DNA of 43,887 nucleotides from DATGKR01 sp035294565 (GCA_035294565.1 DATGKR010000088.1:1-43887), one strand, 5' to 3'. Counted from the first letter of the stretch, positions 23,329 to 31,564 are shown. Notes: a model not told the origin generated them from the sequence alone. Numbers and translations: made by a program.

Positions 23329-24057
23329 GTGCTGGTCGCGTCCTACCTGGCCGGCTCGCTGCCCCTCACCAACGTCGCCTCGCGCCGTGTCTCGGGGGTG
23401 GACCTGCGGGACGTGGGCAACGGCACCGTGTCGGGCACCGGGCTCTACTCCGTGACCGGCTTTCGCATCCTGGCGGTGGTCGGCTGCATGGAGCTCGCCA
23501 AAGGAGCGGCCGGCCCGCTCCTGGCCGGGCGGGAGCGCCCCTGGCTGGCCGCCGCAGCGGGGGGCGCCGCGGTGACCGGCCACAACTGGTCGCCGTTCCT
23601 CGGCTTCGCCGGTGGCAGAGGAGTGGCACCTGCCCTCGGTGCCTCGCTGGTGACCGCGCCGGAAGGGTCGGCGCTCCTCGCCGCGGGGCTCGGACTGGGG
23701 AGGCTGGCGGGGGAGACCGCCATCGGCTGTTTTTTGTCCATATGTGCCATGCCGTGGGTGCTGGGCCGCCGGCGGGGAGCGGTCGGCTGGGCGACCGGCC
23801 TCGCCCTCGCCGTGCCTATGCTCGTCAAGCGGGTCGTCGGCAACGGACCGGTTCCCTCGCGCTCCGCCGCCGTGTACCTCTACCGGCTCGTCCTCGACCG
23901 CGACACCCTGAGAACGTGTCGCGAAACTCGCGTGGAGAGAGCGGACGGCCGTTCGAATCGCGCTCCATTGGCATGGAAGAGCATTCGAATGAGAAGAGAA
24001 CGACCGTCCGCTCTCTCCCAAGCTCCACTTTCGCGACACGTTCTGAGAAGGGTTTGA
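23329..24057 (+). CDS. plsY: PlsY-like glycerol-3-phosphate acyltransferase with element-encoded C terminus
   Basis: A 242-residue membrane protein. PlsY motifs: SYLAGSLPLTNVASR, GVDLRDVGNGTVSGTGLY (divergent from the usual GSGNIGATN) and GHNWSPFLGFAGGRGVA. PlsY transfers an acyl group from acyl-phosphate to glycerol-3-phosphate. GTG 23329 is chosen for its TGAGG site 9 nt upstream; GTG 23296 would overlap degV. The conserved part ends near residue 193. The remaining about 49 residues, rich in Arg and Ser, are encoded by the palindromic element at 23909-24046 and are unlike PlsY, so this tail is probably a late addition. Confidence 0.78.
   Translation: MLVASYLAGSLPLTNVASRRVSGVDLRDVGNGTVSGTGLYSVTGFRILAVVGCMELAKGAAGPLLAGRERPWLAAAAGGAAVTGHNWSPFLGFAGGRGVAPALGASLVTAPEGSALLAAGLGLGRLAGETAIGCFLSICAMPWVLGRRRGAVGWATGLALAVPMLVKRVVGNGPVPSRSAAVYLYRLVLDRDTLRTCRETRVERADGRSNRAPLAWKSIRMRRERPSALSQAPLSRHVLRRV
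23909..24046. repeat. Palindromic (MITE/RPE-like) element overlapping the plsY 3' end
   Basis: The left arm, 23911-23954, pairs with the right arm, 23998-24044, in inverted orientation. The outer 16 nt (AGAACGTGTCGCGAAA) match exactly, the inner 20 nt (GAGAGAGCGGACGG, then C or T, then CGTTC) match at 19 of 20, and a short unmatched bulge lies between. The 43-nt centre contains TTCGAAT motifs and a small CTCCAT/ATGGA stem. It has no room for a gene of its own. Two plus frames and all three minus frames are open through it. It resembles non-autonomous palindromic elements that insert into coding sequences; it is too long for an ordinary terminator. Confidence 0.75.
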
Positions 24058-24154
24058 ACCCCCCGTCTGTTTGGGCAATTCCCCCCCAACACTCTCAAGG
24101 GCGCGTCGACAGGCGCCGAGCAGTGGGATAGGTTCGAGCGAATGGAAGAGCGCC

Positions 24155-24829
24155 GTGCAGGCTGACACGCGGTTCGACGTGGTACGCAAGTGGTCCAGGG
24201 TGGTTTGGGGTGCTCTCCCGGCGATCACCATCGCCACGATCATCCCTCTCGCCACGTTTTACGGTGTTTCGTGGATCGACGGCATGAAAGCCGGGATCAT
24301 CGCCTCCCTCGTCTGGGCGTGGGCGATGCTCCTGCGCCAGATCCTCGCACGTGGCCGGCGGGTGTCGGGCCTGCTCAGCATCACCGCGGTGATGCTGAGC
24401 GTCAGGTGCGTGACCTGGGTCGTCCATCAGTCCGCGTTCACCTTCTTCGTCGTGCCAGTGGCCGAAACGGTCGCCATGGGCGCCCTGTTCATCGGCACTC
24501 TCCTCGCCGGCCGGCCCCTGCTGGTCAACCTGGCACGCGACTTCGTGCCTTCCCTCGGCGACCACCTCGGCCATGACAAGTACAAGCCGCTGGTGAGGCG
24601 CCTGTCGTGCCTCTGGGGAGCCGTCTACCTCGGTTCCGCGGCCAGTTCGGGGGTTCTGCTCGGCACGCAGAACATCCACTGGTTCCTCCTGCTGCACCAG
24701 CTGTCGGGATGGGTGTGGACGGGCGCAGGCCTGGCGTTGTCCTTCGCCTACGGCCGCCGCCACGGCAAGGAGCTGTTCCACCTGGTCCACGTCGGCATCC
24801 ACCCCGAGCCCGCCGCCGCCCTAACCTAG
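24155..24829 (+). CDS. Multi-pass membrane protein (VC0807/DUF3159-like)
   Basis: A 224-residue protein with about six hydrophobic helices (for example LPAITIATIIPLATFYGVSW, GIIASLVWAWAMLL, AETVAMGALFIGTLLAGRP). The GRPLLVNLARDF segment after the fourth helix resembles VC0807/DUF3159 proteins, whose function is unclear. The start at GTG 24155 has GGAAGAG about 6 nt upstream and a TAGGTT hexamer at 24129-24134; the open frame begins at 24071 but that part enters poorly conserved sequence. The next gene starts 4 nt after its stop, so they are probably one unit. Confidence 0.75.
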   Translation: MQADTRFDVVRKWSRVVWGALPAITIATIIPLATFYGVSWIDGMKAGIIASLVWAWAMLLRQILARGRRVSGLLSITAVMLSVRCVTWVVHQSAFTFFVVPVAETVAMGALFIGTLLAGRPLLVNLARDFVPSLGDHLGHDKYKPLVRRLSCLWGAVYLGSAASSGVLLGTQNIHWFLLLHQLSGWVWTGAGLALSFAYGRRHGKELFHLVHVGIHPEPAAALT

Positions 24830-24833
24830 TCAG

Positions 24834-26516
24834 TTGCGGCAGCCGCCCCGGCCGGCCGAGACCCCCCTTCTCCGGCGGCGGCCGTGGCTGCTCGCCGCCT
24901 GCGTCCTGCCACCGGTCGCGGAGACCTCCCTAGTGTGGGGGCTCGGCGTCCCGGGCGACAGGGCCATCGCCCTGCAGGCCAGCGCCCCGTCCCCATGGGG
25001 TCAGTTCCACGACCTGCGCTGGCTGCTGGTCTTCAACGACTCGTGGTTAACGGTTGCCTTGGGTGCGGTGGGCCTGGTGTGCGCCCGCAGCCTGCTCGAC
25101 ACCTTCGTCGTCCGCCAGCTGCGGCCGGGAGGTCGGCCGTTCCTGCGCGACGCCCTGCGCGAAGCAGCGTTCACGTCGACCATGCTGATCCTGCTCCTGC
25201 CCTGGGCGGTGATGGGCTTCGGCGTGGGCGTCGTGCCGATCTCGTGGCTCTTCTTCACGTCTGTGCCGCCCGTGTTCGCCATCGCCCTCGCCTCCGGGCA
25301 CGGTTCGGCCACGCCGGAGTGGTGGCATCGGGCCCCGCCGAGAGGCGCGGTTCTCTGGACGGCAGCCACCTTCGGAGCGGCCAGCCTGGCCGGCCTCGCC
25401 ACCGAATCGGCCCCGTCGTGGGCTTGGGTGCCGATCGCCGCTGCCGTCGGCCTGTTCTACGCCAGGGCGTGGCGGGGCGTCGTCTCCGCCGTTGCGCTCC
25501 CACGTCGACGGCCGCGATGGGTGCCACTGGCGCCGGCGGTGGGGGTGGGGATGCTGGCGGTGGCCGTTTCGGGGGCCGCCATCGCCTTCGCCGTCGTCGG
25601 GTCCCGCAGGCCTCCCCCGCCGCAGGCCGCGCCGCCTTCGCCGCTCAGAAGGGGCACGACCGCGGTGCTCGTGGCCTCGGGTTTCGACAGCGTCCTTTCG
25701 GCCGCCACCTCGACCCCCACGTTCGGGCTCGGCGCCGGCTTCGGCGTGGTCCGCTTCTCCTACCGCGGCGCCGGCGCCGGCGGCCAGCCGCTCGACTACG
25801 GCGCAGCTGCCACCCACGCTTCCCTGCGACACCTGGCGCGGTTGATGGCCGCCCAGGTGGGCTCCCTTTACCGCAGGACAGGCCGTCCAGTCGACGTCGT
25901 CGCCGAAAGCGAGGGGGCGCTCGTCGCCCGGGTGTTCCTCGCCGCCTACCCCCACGCGCCGGTGGCCAGGGTCGTGCTGCTCAGCCCGCTCGACCAACCG
26001 GGCCGCGTCTACTACCCGCCGGGCGCCGGGCAGGGCTTCGGTTTGGCGACCGGGCAGGTCCTGGAAGGGGTGACCGATCTGCTGGCGGGAATCTCCCCCA
26101 TCCACCTTCGCGCCGACAGCCCGTTCCTGCGTTCGGTGGTGAGCGAAGCGGCCGGGCTCCGCGGCCTGCTGTCGTGCCCGACGAGGCCGGCCGAGGACCT
26201 GCTCGAGCCGCTGGCGGACGCTCTCGCCGACCCCGCCGCGCCCGGCTCGGCCGTGCCGGCGCTCGTCCTCGCCGCCTTCCACGGCGGCCTGCTCACCAAT
26301 CCGCAGGCCCAGCGCGACGTCGGCCTGCTGCTGCGCGGCAGGCGGGTGCCCCCAGACGGTGCCCTCGACGCGGCCGAGACCGTCCTCCGCGGCGCCGCCG
26401 CAGGCTGGCAGGCACCCACCCTCCCCCTGGCGCTTTACACGGCGTCGCCCGACCACCCCTCGTGCGCCGCCATGACCGCCGCGGTACGCCGCTGGGTGGC
26501 TGCACCCGCCGTCTAG
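24834..26516 (+). CDS. Membrane-anchored alpha/beta-hydrolase-like protein
   Basis: A 560-residue protein starting at TTG 24834. Residues 15-260 hold about six hydrophobic helices, closing with VGVGMLAVAVSGAAIAFAVV and then a Pro-rich linker (about residues 262-275). The C-terminal 285 residues look like an alpha/beta hydrolase: LVASGFDS, the nucleophile elbow VVAESEGALVARVF (A-E-S-E-G in place of G-x-S-x-G), VVLLSPLDQPG and a late HPSC segment that may carry the catalytic His. The domain follows the last helix and would probably face outward. A TAACCT hexamer ends 6 nt before the start, within the previous gene's end. I do not know the substrate; it converges on the acyltransferase gene. Confidence 0.7.
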   Translation: MRQPPRPAETPLLRRRPWLLAACVLPPVAETSLVWGLGVPGDRAIALQASAPSPWGQFHDLRWLLVFNDSWLTVALGAVGLVCARSLLDTFVVRQLRPGGRPFLRDALREAAFTSTMLILLLPWAVMGFGVGVVPISWLFFTSVPPVFAIALASGHGSATPEWWHRAPPRGAVLWTAATFGAASLAGLATESAPSWAWVPIAAAVGLFYARAWRGVVSAVALPRRRPRWVPLAPAVGVGMLAVAVSGAAIAFAVVGSRRPPPPQAAPPSPLRRGTTAVLVASGFDSVLSAATSTPTFGLGAGFGVVRFSYRGAGAGGQPLDYGAAATHASLRHLARLMAAQVGSLYRRTGRPVDVVAESEGALVARVFLAAYPHAPVARVVLLSPLDQPGRVYYPPGAGQGFGLATGQVLEGVTDLLAGISPIHLRADSPFLRSVVSEAAGLRGLLSCPTRPAEDLLEPLADALADPAAPGSAVPALVLAAFHGGLLTNPQAQRDVGLLLRGRRVPPDGALDAAETVLRGAAAGWQAPTLPLALYTASPDHPSCAAMTAAVRRWVAAPAV

Positions 26517-26519
26517 GCT

Positions 26520-28385
26520 CTACGGCTCGCGAAGCGCCGCGGCGAGCAGCTGGGCGTACACGCGTGCGCCGGCCGCCGTCGGGTGGATCCCGTCCGGGTA
26601 GAGCATGCCCGGCGCTCCCGCCGCCCTGTTCCAGTCGGCGAGCCGGAGCCAGCCAGGGTGGGCTGCCACGCCGGCTTCGATCGTCTCGTTGCTCTCCGCC
26701 GCCCACGGCCTGGCCGCATGCACGTCGAAGACGACCACCGCGGGGAGGCCGCGCGCCAGGGCGACCAGCTCGGCGAACTGCGCCGGTTCGAAGGCCCCGT
26801 TCGTGCCGAGGTCGATCATCACCGAGCGGTAGCGGCCGAGCGCACCGGACGCCTTGTACTGGGCCAGCCGTTGCAGGCCGGCGGAGACCTGCCGTCCGAC
26901 TACGGCGTCGACGGTGATCTGGGGGCCGAACATGGCCTGGAGGGCGGGGCTGGCGGCGAGGAGCACCGAGTCGCCGATGGCCAGGATCGGCAGCCTCCCC
27001 GCCAGCGGGTTGGCGGTGGCCACCGTCCGCGCCGGGGCGGCGGTCGTGGGCGGGGTGGTCACCACCGACAGGGGGCTGGCGCCCAGCTGCATGGCCGCGT
27101 CCGGGCCGACGGGTCCGACCAGCGGACCGGTGACGGTTCGGGCGCCTGCTGGGAGCGGTGCCCGGGCGGCGGGGGTCGATCCCTCGGCCAGGATCGCCGG
27201 GCTCGCCCGCACCGCGGGGGCGGCGGCGAGGAGGACCGCCAGCCCGGCGACGCCGACACCCGCCGAGGAGAGCACGAGCGGCCGCCTTGGGCCGGCGAGG
27301 GCTGCCCGCAGCTTCTCCTGAGCCCGGCCCGTGCGCCACGGCTGCTCCACGTAGCGGTACGACAGTTCGGCCGCCGCCGCGGTCAGCGCCAAGCGGAACA
27401 GGAGGAGCGGCACCGCCGGGCCCTTGTCGAAGATCACGAACAGCGGCCAGTGCCACAGGTAGAGCGAGTAGGAGCGCAGTCCGAGCCAGCGCATCGGCTG
27501 GCGGGCCAGGTGCCTCGCGAGACTGCTCGCCGGGTGGGCGACTGCCGCCACGGCGACCGCCGTGGCGAGGTCCACGCCGAGCATCCCGCCCCGGTAGGTG
27601 AACGAGGAGTCGAACCCCAAGAGCGCCAACCCCGCGGCGACAACAGCGAGGGCTGCCAGGCCAACCCGGTCGAGCACCCTCCTGGCCCGCTCGCCTATCG
27701 ACGGCGACATGCCCCAGGGGGGCACGGCGGCGGCCAGCGCCGCCCCGACCAGCAGGCCCTCGGCGTGGGTCTCGGTACTGAAGTACACCGCGGAAGGGTC
27801 CCCGTGGCTGAACAGCACCGCCATCAGCAGAGCCGACGCGCACGCCCCACCGAGGGCGGCCAGCGCGACCCGCCCGGAGGTGAGGCGACGGCGGAGGAAC
27901 AGGAGCGCCAGCGGCCAGAACAGGTAGAACTGCTCCTCGACCGACAGCGACCAAAGGTGGAGGAGCAGGGGGGGGCGCCCGAAGGAACTGGCGTAGGACT
28001 GGTGCTGAAGCACCAGGCGCCAGTTCATGACGTAGAACAGCGAGGCGGGAACGTCGACGCGCAGCCGACCGAGGGCGTCACGGGCGAAGACGGCGGCCAG
28101 CACGGTGGTACCGGCGAGAAGGACCACGAGCGCTGGTAGGAGCCTCCGTGCGCGGCGCGCCCAGAAGCGGCGCAGCGACACTGCCGACGATTGGCGGTAC
28201 TCCGCCAGCAGCAGCGCGGTTATGAGGTAGCCGGATATGACGAAGAAGACGTCCACTCCGAGGTAGCCCCCGGGGAGCGCCGACGGGCTCAGGTGGTACA
28301 CGATCACGGCTGTGACGGCGAGGGCTCTGAGCCCGTCCAGGCCGGGCATCTGCCGCAGCCGCGGAGCCGCCGCCGTGGTGCTCAT
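26520..28385 (-). CDS. OafA/YrhL-type membrane acyltransferase fused to an SGNH domain
   Basis: A 621-residue protein. Residues about 10-400 are an acyltransferase-3 domain with ten or so membrane helices (MPGLDGLRALAVTAVIVYHL, LGVDVFFVISGYLIT, LHLWSLSVEEQFYLFWP, LYLWHWPLFV). Residues about 450-621 are an extracellular SGNH esterase-like domain with IGDSVLLA and DGIHPTAAGARVY (Ser and Asp/His). This layout is typical of enzymes that O-acetylate peptidoglycan or surface polysaccharides: the membrane part carries the acetyl group across and the SGNH domain places it. ATG 28385 is favoured by the minus-strand TATCCT 6 nt upstream. Confidence 0.92.
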   Translation of the reverse strand: MSTTAAAPRLRQMPGLDGLRALAVTAVIVYHLSPSALPGGYLGVDVFFVISGYLITALLLAEYRQSSAVSLRRFWARRARRLLPALVVLLAGTTVLAAVFARDALGRLRVDVPASLFYVMNWRLVLQHQSYASSFGRPPLLLHLWSLSVEEQFYLFWPLALLFLRRRLTSGRVALAALGGACASALLMAVLFSHGDPSAVYFSTETHAEGLLVGAALAAAVPPWGMSPSIGERARRVLDRVGLAALAVVAAGLALLGFDSSFTYRGGMLGVDLATAVAVAAVAHPASSLARHLARQPMRWLGLRSYSLYLWHWPLFVIFDKGPAVPLLLFRLALTAAAAELSYRYVEQPWRTGRAQEKLRAALAGPRRPLVLSSAGVGVAGLAVLLAAAPAVRASPAILAEGSTPAARAPLPAGARTVTGPLVGPVGPDAAMQLGASPLSVVTTPPTTAAPARTVATANPLAGRLPILAIGDSVLLAASPALQAMFGPQITVDAVVGRQVSAGLQRLAQYKASGALGRYRSVMIDLGTNGAFEPAQFAELVALARGLPAVVVFDVHAARPWAAESNETIEAGVAAHPGWLRLADWNRAAGAPGMLYPDGIHPTAAGARVYAQLLAAALREP

Positions 28386-28391
28386 CGACAA

Positions 28392-28397
28392 AGGATA
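28392..28397 (-). promoter_or_regulatory. Putative -10 (TATCCT), leaderless
   Basis: On the minus strand TATCCT ends 6 nt before ATG 28385, in the 22-nt gap after the SpoIID-domain gene, suggesting an independent leaderless transcript. Confidence 0.45.
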
Positions 28398-28407
28398 AGG
28401 AAGGCTC

Positions 28408-29928
28408 TCACGGGGATGGGCTCGCCTGGGAGCGCACTGCCCTGGCCAGCGCCGCCGCCGTGGCGAGCAGGGCCAGGACCGCAGCGGCGGCCCAGCCCGC
28501 ACCTATAGGAGCGCGCGCCGGGCGTCCCGGCGGGACCGCAGCGGCCGCGTCGAGCCGCGGGGGATCCGCCGGGTCGGGGATGGTCGCAGGCGGGGTCCCG
28601 CCCGTCGGGGTTCCCGCGCTGCCCGCGGTCGCGAGCCGTAGCCCGCCTCCGGCGGCGACCCGCGGGATCGGGGCGACGTCCGACTCTGTCTGTGGCGGCG
28701 CGAGCGGTGACGTCCCCGGTTCTGGTTCGAGCTCCACCCCGCCAGGTCCGGGGGTCACCTGCCAGGAGCCGGCACCGCCGGTGGCGACGACCCGGCCGGA
28801 AGGCCCGACGACGCGCACCGGCCCGGTCGCGCCGACCGTGACCTCCGGGGCGCCCGCCACCAGGGTGACCCCGATGCTGGCGGGCTCCTCGCCGGCCGGG
28901 AGGGGCACGGGGCGCGCCGGGCCGTAATAGGAGGCGAGTATCTGCGCGGCGTCCCAGCCTTCGAGCGCCTTTCCGAGAGCCCCGAACTGGCTGAGCCCCA
29001 GGTCGTTGCCGTCCCCCCACCCTTCGACGACCACGCGGCCGCCTTCGGTGGACACCGAGTAGCGCGGCGAGGGGAGGGGCAGGTCGAGGCCGGCGGGTGG
29101 AGCCATGCGCGAGTTCAGGAGCGACCGGAACCTGGCGGGGGCCAGGGTGACGGTCGACTCCGGTGCGCCGGGCCGGCGGAGCGTCTCGGTGATCGCTTCG
29201 CTCGAGCTGACCAGGCTGACGAGGCTCTGGCCGGTCGGAACCTCCAGGATCCGGGCCATGGCCGGAAGGCTCTGGCTCCACGACCACTGGTGCTCCGGCG
29301 ACAGCGAGTCCTGCGGGTCTGCCACCGACGGCAGCCACGGAACCCCGCCGTAGAGGGTCTGGCCGCCGTCGGACGACCCGTAGAGCGCTTCGATGACGTC
29401 CCCGTCGTAGAGCAGCACGTCGCCGCGGGTGGCTCTCACGGCTGCCACCCAGTCGGAACCGTCCGGGCCGTCCGGCTTGTCGAGCCCGGCGTACACCTGG
29501 CATGCGTCCGTCGCGCAGATCTGGCCGCCCCCCGGTCCGGCGGGATGGGTGAGCACCTGCCAGAGGGCGTATGTGCGCGCCGCCACCGCCTGTGCTTCGA
29601 GCGCCGCCGCCGGCCAGTTCGACGGCATCTCCGCAATGCCGTCGAGGTAGTCCTCGAAGGGCAGGCGGTTCACCACCGCCACCCCCGACCCGTCCGGGGC
29701 CGCGACCAGGTCGCCCTGGTAGGGCTGGCCGTCGACGGTGAGCACCGTCGAGCCTTGCGCGACGATCGTCAGCTGCGGACCCGACGGGGGGGAGGCGGCG
29801 TACGCCCCGGACGGCAGGGCGGCTCCGGCGAGGAGGCCTGCAGCGGCGCCTGCGGGGAGCGCCGTCGCCGTGCACAAACCGGCGGCCGCCAGGACGCGCC
29901 GGACCAGCGGTGCAGCGGACCCAGCCAT
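28408..29928 (-). CDS. SpoIID/LytB domain secreted protein with C-terminal anchor
   Basis: A 506-residue protein with an N-terminal signal peptide (about residues 1-45, hydrophobic stretch AGLLAGAALPSGAYA). The SpoIID domain spans about 55-330: VNRLPFEDYLDGIAEMPSNW, AALEAQAVAARTYALW and NDLGLSQFGALGKALEGW. A Pro/Gly-rich stalk follows, then a C-terminal helix (AAAAVLALLATAAALARAV) with a basic end. SpoIID proteins cut glycan strands or activate amidases in spore formers; no sporulation genes are seen here, so a cell-wall remodelling role is likelier. ATG 29928 lies 9 nt after the minus-strand TAAATT. Confidence 0.9.
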   Translation of the reverse strand: MAGSAAPLVRRVLAAAGLCTATALPAGAAAGLLAGAALPSGAYAASPPSGPQLTIVAQGSTVLTVDGQPYQGDLVAAPDGSGVAVVNRLPFEDYLDGIAEMPSNWPAAALEAQAVAARTYALWQVLTHPAGPGGGQICATDACQVYAGLDKPDGPDGSDWVAAVRATRGDVLLYDGDVIEALYGSSDGGQTLYGGVPWLPSVADPQDSLSPEHQWSWSQSLPAMARILEVPTGQSLVSLVSSSEAITETLRRPGAPESTVTLAPARFRSLLNSRMAPPAGLDLPLPSPRYSVSTEGGRVVVEGWGDGNDLGLSQFGALGKALEGWDAAQILASYYGPARPVPLPAGEEPASIGVTLVAGAPEVTVGATGPVRVVGPSGRVVATGGAGSWQVTPGPGGVELEPEPGTSPLAPPQTESDVAPIPRVAAGGGLRLATAGSAGTPTGGTPPATIPDPADPPRLDAAAAVPPGRPARAPIGAGWAAAAVLALLATAAALARAVRSQASPSP

Positions 29929-29937
29929 CGGCCAGGC

Positions 29938-29943
29938 AATTTA
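29938..29943 (-). promoter_or_regulatory. Putative -10 (TAAATT), leaderless
   Basis: An AT-rich minus-strand hexamer ending 9 nt before ATG 29928 stands out in otherwise GC-rich sequence. Confidence 0.5.
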
Positions 29944-30134
29944 CAACCGGGTGCGCCCGGGCTCGGACCCAGGCGGACAGCCGCGGGTTGGCCCGAAGCG
30001 CCGGACCCCAGCACCCGCACCCCCTCCGGGCCAGGCCAGCGGAACCCAACGTGTGACAACATGAACGTCTTGTGAATGGCGTGTCCTGTCCCGGGGGGTT
30101 CGCAGCTCGGGGAGAAGAGGGCGGCGACGGGTTC

Positions 30135-30575
30135 GTGGTGTTCAACCACGTCGGCCTTTGCGTCAGCGACCTGGACCGCTCGAGGCGGTTCTACGAGGAG
30201 GCGCTCGGCTTCGGCTTCTGGTGGCAGTACGAGGTCGGCGGCGATCCGGTCGCCAGGCTCCTGCTGTTGGAACCCCCGGTGTCGCTCACCGCTGCCTACC
30301 TGGTGCGCGACGGCCTGGTGCTGGAACTGCTCCACTATCCGGGCAGGGCGGCCGCTGCGGGCAGGAGGGCGATGGACGAACCGGGCCTCACCCATCTCTC
30401 CCTTGCCGTCGAGGACAGGGGCGCCGTGCTCGACGCCGTCGCGCGCCTGGGAGGCTCGATCGAGGAGCGCTCCGACGTCGGAGCGGCGGTGATGGTCCGC
30501 GACCCCGACGGGCAGCTGATCGAGCTGACCGACCGGGCCTGGAGGTCGAGGCTCCCTCCTCTCCCGGGGCGGTGA
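30135..30575 (+). CDS. VOC family protein (glyoxalase/dioxygenase-like)
   Basis: A 146-residue vicinal-oxygen-chelate protein with two beta-alpha-beta-beta-beta repeats. Metal ligands are visible as His in FNHVGLCVSDLDRS, Glu in LVLELLHYP, His in GLTHLSLAVED and Glu in GQLIELTDR. The metal site looks complete, so it is probably an active lyase, epimerase or dioxygenase; the substrate is unknown. GTG 30135 begins just before the first conserved strand. GTG 30138 or GTG 30072 are alternatives, and a GGAGAAGAGG stretch lies about 17 nt upstream. It converges on the DMT transporter gene. Confidence 0.85.
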   Translation: MVFNHVGLCVSDLDRSRRFYEEALGFGFWWQYEVGGDPVARLLLLEPPVSLTAAYLVRDGLVLELLHYPGRAAAAGRRAMDEPGLTHLSLAVEDRGAVLDAVARLGGSIEERSDVGAAVMVRDPDGQLIELTDRAWRSRLPPLPGR

Positions 30576-30597
30576 AGCCCCGAGCCTGACGCGCCGC

Positions 30598-31491
30598 TCA
30601 GTCCCGGCGGGAACCGGCGAGCTGACCCTGGGCGGCGAGCACCAGCGGCGAGCGGTCGAGGGCAGCCAGACCTATGATCACCGACGCGGCCGCGGCCGCG
30701 ACGACGGCCGACGCGGCGATCCCCAGGTCGCCGATCTGCTCGCCGAAGGCGAACACGGCGATCAACGAGCCGACCAAAGGCTCGCCGAGGTCGAGGAGCG
30801 GCAGCGACACCGCCAGCGGACCGGCCCGGTAGGCGTTCTGGGCGAGCGTGAGCCCCACGAAGCCGACTGCGGCCAGCGCCCACGGCTCCCATGTGGTGAG
30901 CGCCTCCCAGCCACGGGTGGCGAAGTCGTGGGTGGTGGCCTTGGTGATCACCGCCAACAGCCCGAAGGCGGTTCCCGCCGCCGCGGCGTACGCGCTCGTG
31001 CTGGCGATCCCCTTCGACACCGACCCGGCGACGAAGAAGACGGCGACCGCTGCCGTCACGCTGCCGAACAGGATCGCCCAGAGGTGTGCCGGTCCCTCGA
31101 TGAGCGAGTCCTCCGGGTGGATGACCGCTACCAGTGCCATCAGGCCGAACGTGATGCAGAGGATGCCGGTCCATTCGCGCCTCCCCAGGCGGCGGCCTGC
31201 CACCAAGGAGGCGAGCGGAAGGGCGAAGGGGAGCTCGGCGACTATCAGCGGTTGGACGAGCACGACCGGCGCCACCGACAGGGCTATCGCCTCGAAGACG
31301 AATCCGAGGATCGACGAGAGCAGGCCTGCCAGCCAGAGCGGGTTCCGCAGCATTCGCAGCACCACGCCCGCCCCGAGCGGCTTGTCGGCAGGCTGGTGGC
31401 GCACCGCGCTCATCTGCGCGACGTTCGACACGGCGAACGAGGCGGCGGCGGCGAGGGCGAGGGGGACGGCCACGTAGGCGTGGTCACTCAT
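30598..31491 (-). CDS. DMT-superfamily membrane protein (EamA/NIPA-like)
   Basis: A 297-residue protein with about nine or ten hydrophobic helices arranged as two similar halves (LLSSILGFVFEAIALSVAPV with VLVQPLIVAELPFALPLASL, and a later QNAYRAGPLAVSLPLLDLGEP). The PVVLVQPL and EPLVGSLIAVFAFGEQ segments are typical of drug/metabolite transporter relatives. ATG 31491 is chosen over the longer frame because the minus-strand TACCTT (31501-31506) ends 9 nt upstream and the family begins at the first helix. Confidence 0.85.
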   Translation of the reverse strand: MSDHAYVAVPLALAAAASFAVSNVAQMSAVRHQPADKPLGAGVVLRMLRNPLWLAGLLSSILGFVFEAIALSVAPVVLVQPLIVAELPFALPLASLVAGRRLGRREWTGILCITFGLMALVAVIHPEDSLIEGPAHLWAILFGSVTAAVAVFFVAGSVSKGIASTSAYAAAAGTAFGLLAVITKATTHDFATRGWEALTTWEPWALAAVGFVGLTLAQNAYRAGPLAVSLPLLDLGEPLVGSLIAVFAFGEQIGDLGIAASAVVAAAAASVIIGLAALDRSPLVLAAQGQLAGSRRD

Positions 31492-31500
31492 GCTGCCCAC

Positions 31501-31506
31501 AAGGTA
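31501..31506 (-). promoter_or_regulatory. Putative -10 (TACCTT), leaderless
   Basis: The minus-strand TACCTT lies 9 nt before ATG 31491 of the DMT-family gene. Confidence 0.4.
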
Positions 31507-31550
31507 AGGGATGGGCGACTTCTGGGCGCGGTTCCCCGGGTCGTCGCCGG

Positions 31551-31556
31551 TAGCCT
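31551..31556 (+). promoter_or_regulatory. Putative -10 (TAGCCT), leaderless
   Basis: TAGCCT ends 8 nt before GTG 31565 and decides that start over ATG 31511 for the amidohydrolase. Confidence 0.45.
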
Positions 31557-31564
31557 CCGCGACG

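Noticed and set aside
23911..24044. Palindrome near 24 kb considered as a simple intrinsic terminator
   Set aside because: Arms of about 45 nt with a 43-nt structured centre and no T-run are far larger than a terminator hairpin, and the plsY stop lies beyond it.
26293..27954. 553-codon minus-strand frame inside the acyltransferase region
   Set aside because: The neighbouring frame encodes the acyltransferase and SGNH domains; this frame is Arg/Pro/Gly-rich and motif-free.
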